From the NCBI GenBank assembly GCA_025928415.1, contig JAICJK010000163.1:1-6331 (forward strand): a DNA stretch of 6,331 bases, given 5' to 3'. Within the stretch, counting starts at the first letter, position 1; the number at the start of each line of letters is the position of its first letter. Below are positions 5,291-6,331 of this stretch, in pieces. Made by a program: the position numbers and the translations under genes. Origin of the DNA: Solirubrobacteraceae bacterium (GTDB lineage Bacteria > Actinomycetota > Thermoleophilia > Solirubrobacterales > Solirubrobacteraceae). The notes under the pieces were generated by a model. It was not told the DNA's origin. It made no database searches and saw only the letters and a list, made by a program, of their open reading frames with translations.

Positions 5291-6331
5291 ATGCGAGCCC
5301 TCCGCCTCGTCGGTGCGTCGGTCGCGACCGCCGCCGCCCTGCTGGCCCCGGCCGCCGCGCACGCCGCCATGACGTGGAAGCCGTGCACGCCCACGGGCTT
5401 CCAGTGCGCCTCGGTGGCGGTCCCGCTGGACCGGTCGGGCGCCACGCCGGGGACCGTGAACCTCGCGGCCACCCGCGTGCCCGCGGCGAGCAACCCCACG
5501 CGGACCGCCGTCGTCGCCCTGGCGGGGGGACCGGGACAGGCGGCGCTGCCGCTGGCGCCGGACTTCGCCCAGGTGCTGGCGGCGGGGCTGGCCACCCGGG
5601 ACCTGCTCGTCTTCGACCAGCGCGGCACCGGGGCCTCGGGCTCGCTGCAGTGCGCGGCGCTGGAGACGGGCGCGGGCAGCCTGACCTCGGCCGTGCAGCG
5701 CTGCGCGGACCAGATCGGGCCGGCGCGCGCGTTCTTCACCACCGCCCAGTCCGTACAGGACCTCGAGTCGCTGCGGGTGGAGGCCGGGTACGACAAGCTC
5801 GTGCTGTTCGGCGTCTCCTACGGCACCAAGGTCGCCGAGGACTACGCGGCCGCGTACCCCGGCAACGTGGCCGGGCTGGTGCTGGACTCGGTCGTCCCGC
5901 CCGAGGGCCAGGACGCGCTGCGCCGCTCGACGTTCAAGGCGGTCCCCCGCGTGCTCGGCGAGCTGTGCGCCGGCGGCGCCTGCCGCGGCATCACGCGCGA
6001 CGCGACCGCCGACCTCGGCAAGGTCGTCGCCCGGCTGCGGCGCCATTCCATCCGCGGCCCGGTCTACGACGGGCGCGGGCGGCGCTACACCGCTCACCTG
6101 ACGCAGTCCGGGCTGTCCTCGATCCTGCTCGCCGGGGACCTGAACCCCACGCTGCGCGCCGAGCTGCCGGGGTCCCTGCGGGCCGCGCTCGCCGGGGACG
6201 TCAAGCCGCTGCTGCGGCTCAGCGCGCGCTCCGCGGGCCTGGAGAACCGCGCGCAGCTCGCGTCGGACGACCGCGCGCAGCTCCCCTCGGACGACCGCGC
6301 GCAGCTCGCGTCGGACGACCGCGCGCAGCTC
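5291..6331 (+). CDS. Secreted alpha/beta hydrolase, tripeptidyl-aminopeptidase-like, 3'-truncated
   Basis: The frame is open from ATG 5291 to the window edge (347 codons, no stop), so the 3' end is missing. Residues 1-25 form a Sec signal peptide: MRALRLVG, a hydrophobic Ala/Leu/Val core, and an AHA-A cleavage site. The mature enzyme would act outside the membrane. The alpha/beta hydrolase marks are AGGPGQ (78-83, oxyanion-hole region), VFDQRGTGAS (107-116) and the nucleophile elbow GVSYG with S176. Cys residues at 32, 39, 121, 138, 226 and 231 could form disulfides, as expected for an exported protein. This arrangement matches S33-type tripeptidyl aminopeptidase/proline iminopeptidase-like hydrolases of actinobacteria. 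The catalytic Asp and His and the C-terminal TAP-like domain would lie beyond the edge. No clear Shine-Dalgarno precedes the ATG, so translation may be leaderless. From residue 319 the chain enters an eight-residue tandem repeat. The substrate is unknown. Confidence 0.88.
   Translation, partial: MRALRLVGASVATAAALLAPAAAHAAMTWKPCTPTGFQCASVAVPLDRSGATPGTVNLAATRVPAASNPTRTAVVALAGGPGQAALPLAPDFAQVLAAGLATRDLLVFDQRGTGASGSLQCAALETGAGSLTSAVQRCADQIGPARAFFTTAQSVQDLESLRVEAGYDKLVLFGVSYGTKVAEDYAAAYPGNVAGLVLDSVVPPEGQDALRRSTFKAVPRVLGELCAGGACRGITRDATADLGKVVARLRRHSIRGPVYDGRGRRYTAHLTQSGLSSILLAGDLNPTLRAELPGSLRAALAGDVKPLLRLSARSAGLENRAQLASDDRAQLPSDDRAQLASDDRAQL
6245..6331 (+). repeat. 24-bp in-frame tandem repeat, at least 3.6 copies, running off the window
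   Basis: Three full 24-bp units (6245-6268, 6269-6292, 6293-6316) and 15 bases of a fourth (6317-6331) encode NRAQLASD, DRAQLPSD, DRAQLASD and DRAQL. Unit 1 differs from unit 3 at one base. Unit 2 differs from unit 3 at two bases, giving Pro for Ala. The unit length is a multiple of three, so copy-number change would keep the hydrolase frame. There are no spacers, which excludes CRISPR. The array continues to the last base, so total copy number is unknown. Confidence 0.95.

Noticed and set aside
5246..6097. N-terminal extension of ridA to an upstream start at 6097
   Set aside because: RidA homology begins at the ATG at 5245 and the family length is ~130 residues. The extension is antisense to a hydrolase with a signal peptide and an intact nucleophile motif.
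6245..6331. CRISPR array or intergenic satellite
   Set aside because: Units are directly adjacent without unique spacers, are 24 bp long, and keep the reading frame of the hydrolase. It is a coding tandem repeat.

Overview
The window is very GC-rich, with third codon positions almost entirely G or C, and its genes are packed tightly. Together with the protein character this suggests a high-GC actinobacterium. The secreted alpha/beta hydrolase and the ilvA product look most like versions from Thermoleophilia/Solirubrobacterales. That placement rests on recalled family resemblance, not on a search.

Layout. (1) Plus strand, 1-1670: the 3' two-thirds of an NAD(P)-dependent aldehyde dehydrogenase, followed with a one-base stop/start overlap (TGATG) by a complete short-chain dehydrogenase/reductase. 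The two look like the end of a catabolic operon whose start lies before the window. (2) 1671-1699: a short convergent gap holding a small GC hairpin. (3) Minus strand, read from 5245 down to 1700: ridA, then ilvA (threonine ammonia-lyase with one C-terminal ACT domain), then a probable 35-codon small gene, then a large CPA1-type K+(Na+)/H+ antiporter with an RCK_C domain. Gaps are 12 nt, 22 nt and a 4-nt ATGA overlap, so this is probably one operon. (4) 5246-5290: a 45-bp divergent gap that must hold any dedicated promoters for both sides. (5) Plus strand, 5291 to the window end: a secreted alpha/beta hydrolase of the tripeptidyl-aminopeptidase-like type, cut off by the window edge inside a 24-bp in-frame tandem repeat.

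How the genes work together. IlvA releases reactive 2-aminocrotonate (from threonine) and 2-aminoacrylate (from serine), and RidA hydrolyses these enamines/imines. Their adjacency is therefore a producer plus clean-up pair. The antiporter downstream has no established link to threonine deamination. It may simply be co-transcribed, or the link may be cation homeostasis. The aldehyde dehydrogenase/SDR pair would oxidise an aldehyde and an alcohol or ketone, but the substrate cannot be read from this fragment.

No gene-free stretch exceeds 300 bases. I saw no RNA gene, insertion sequence, CRISPR array, phage gene or defence gene. Most of the window is ordinary housekeeping or metabolic DNA. The parts most worth a second look are the small coupled ORF at 3487-3594 and the tandem repeat at the right end.
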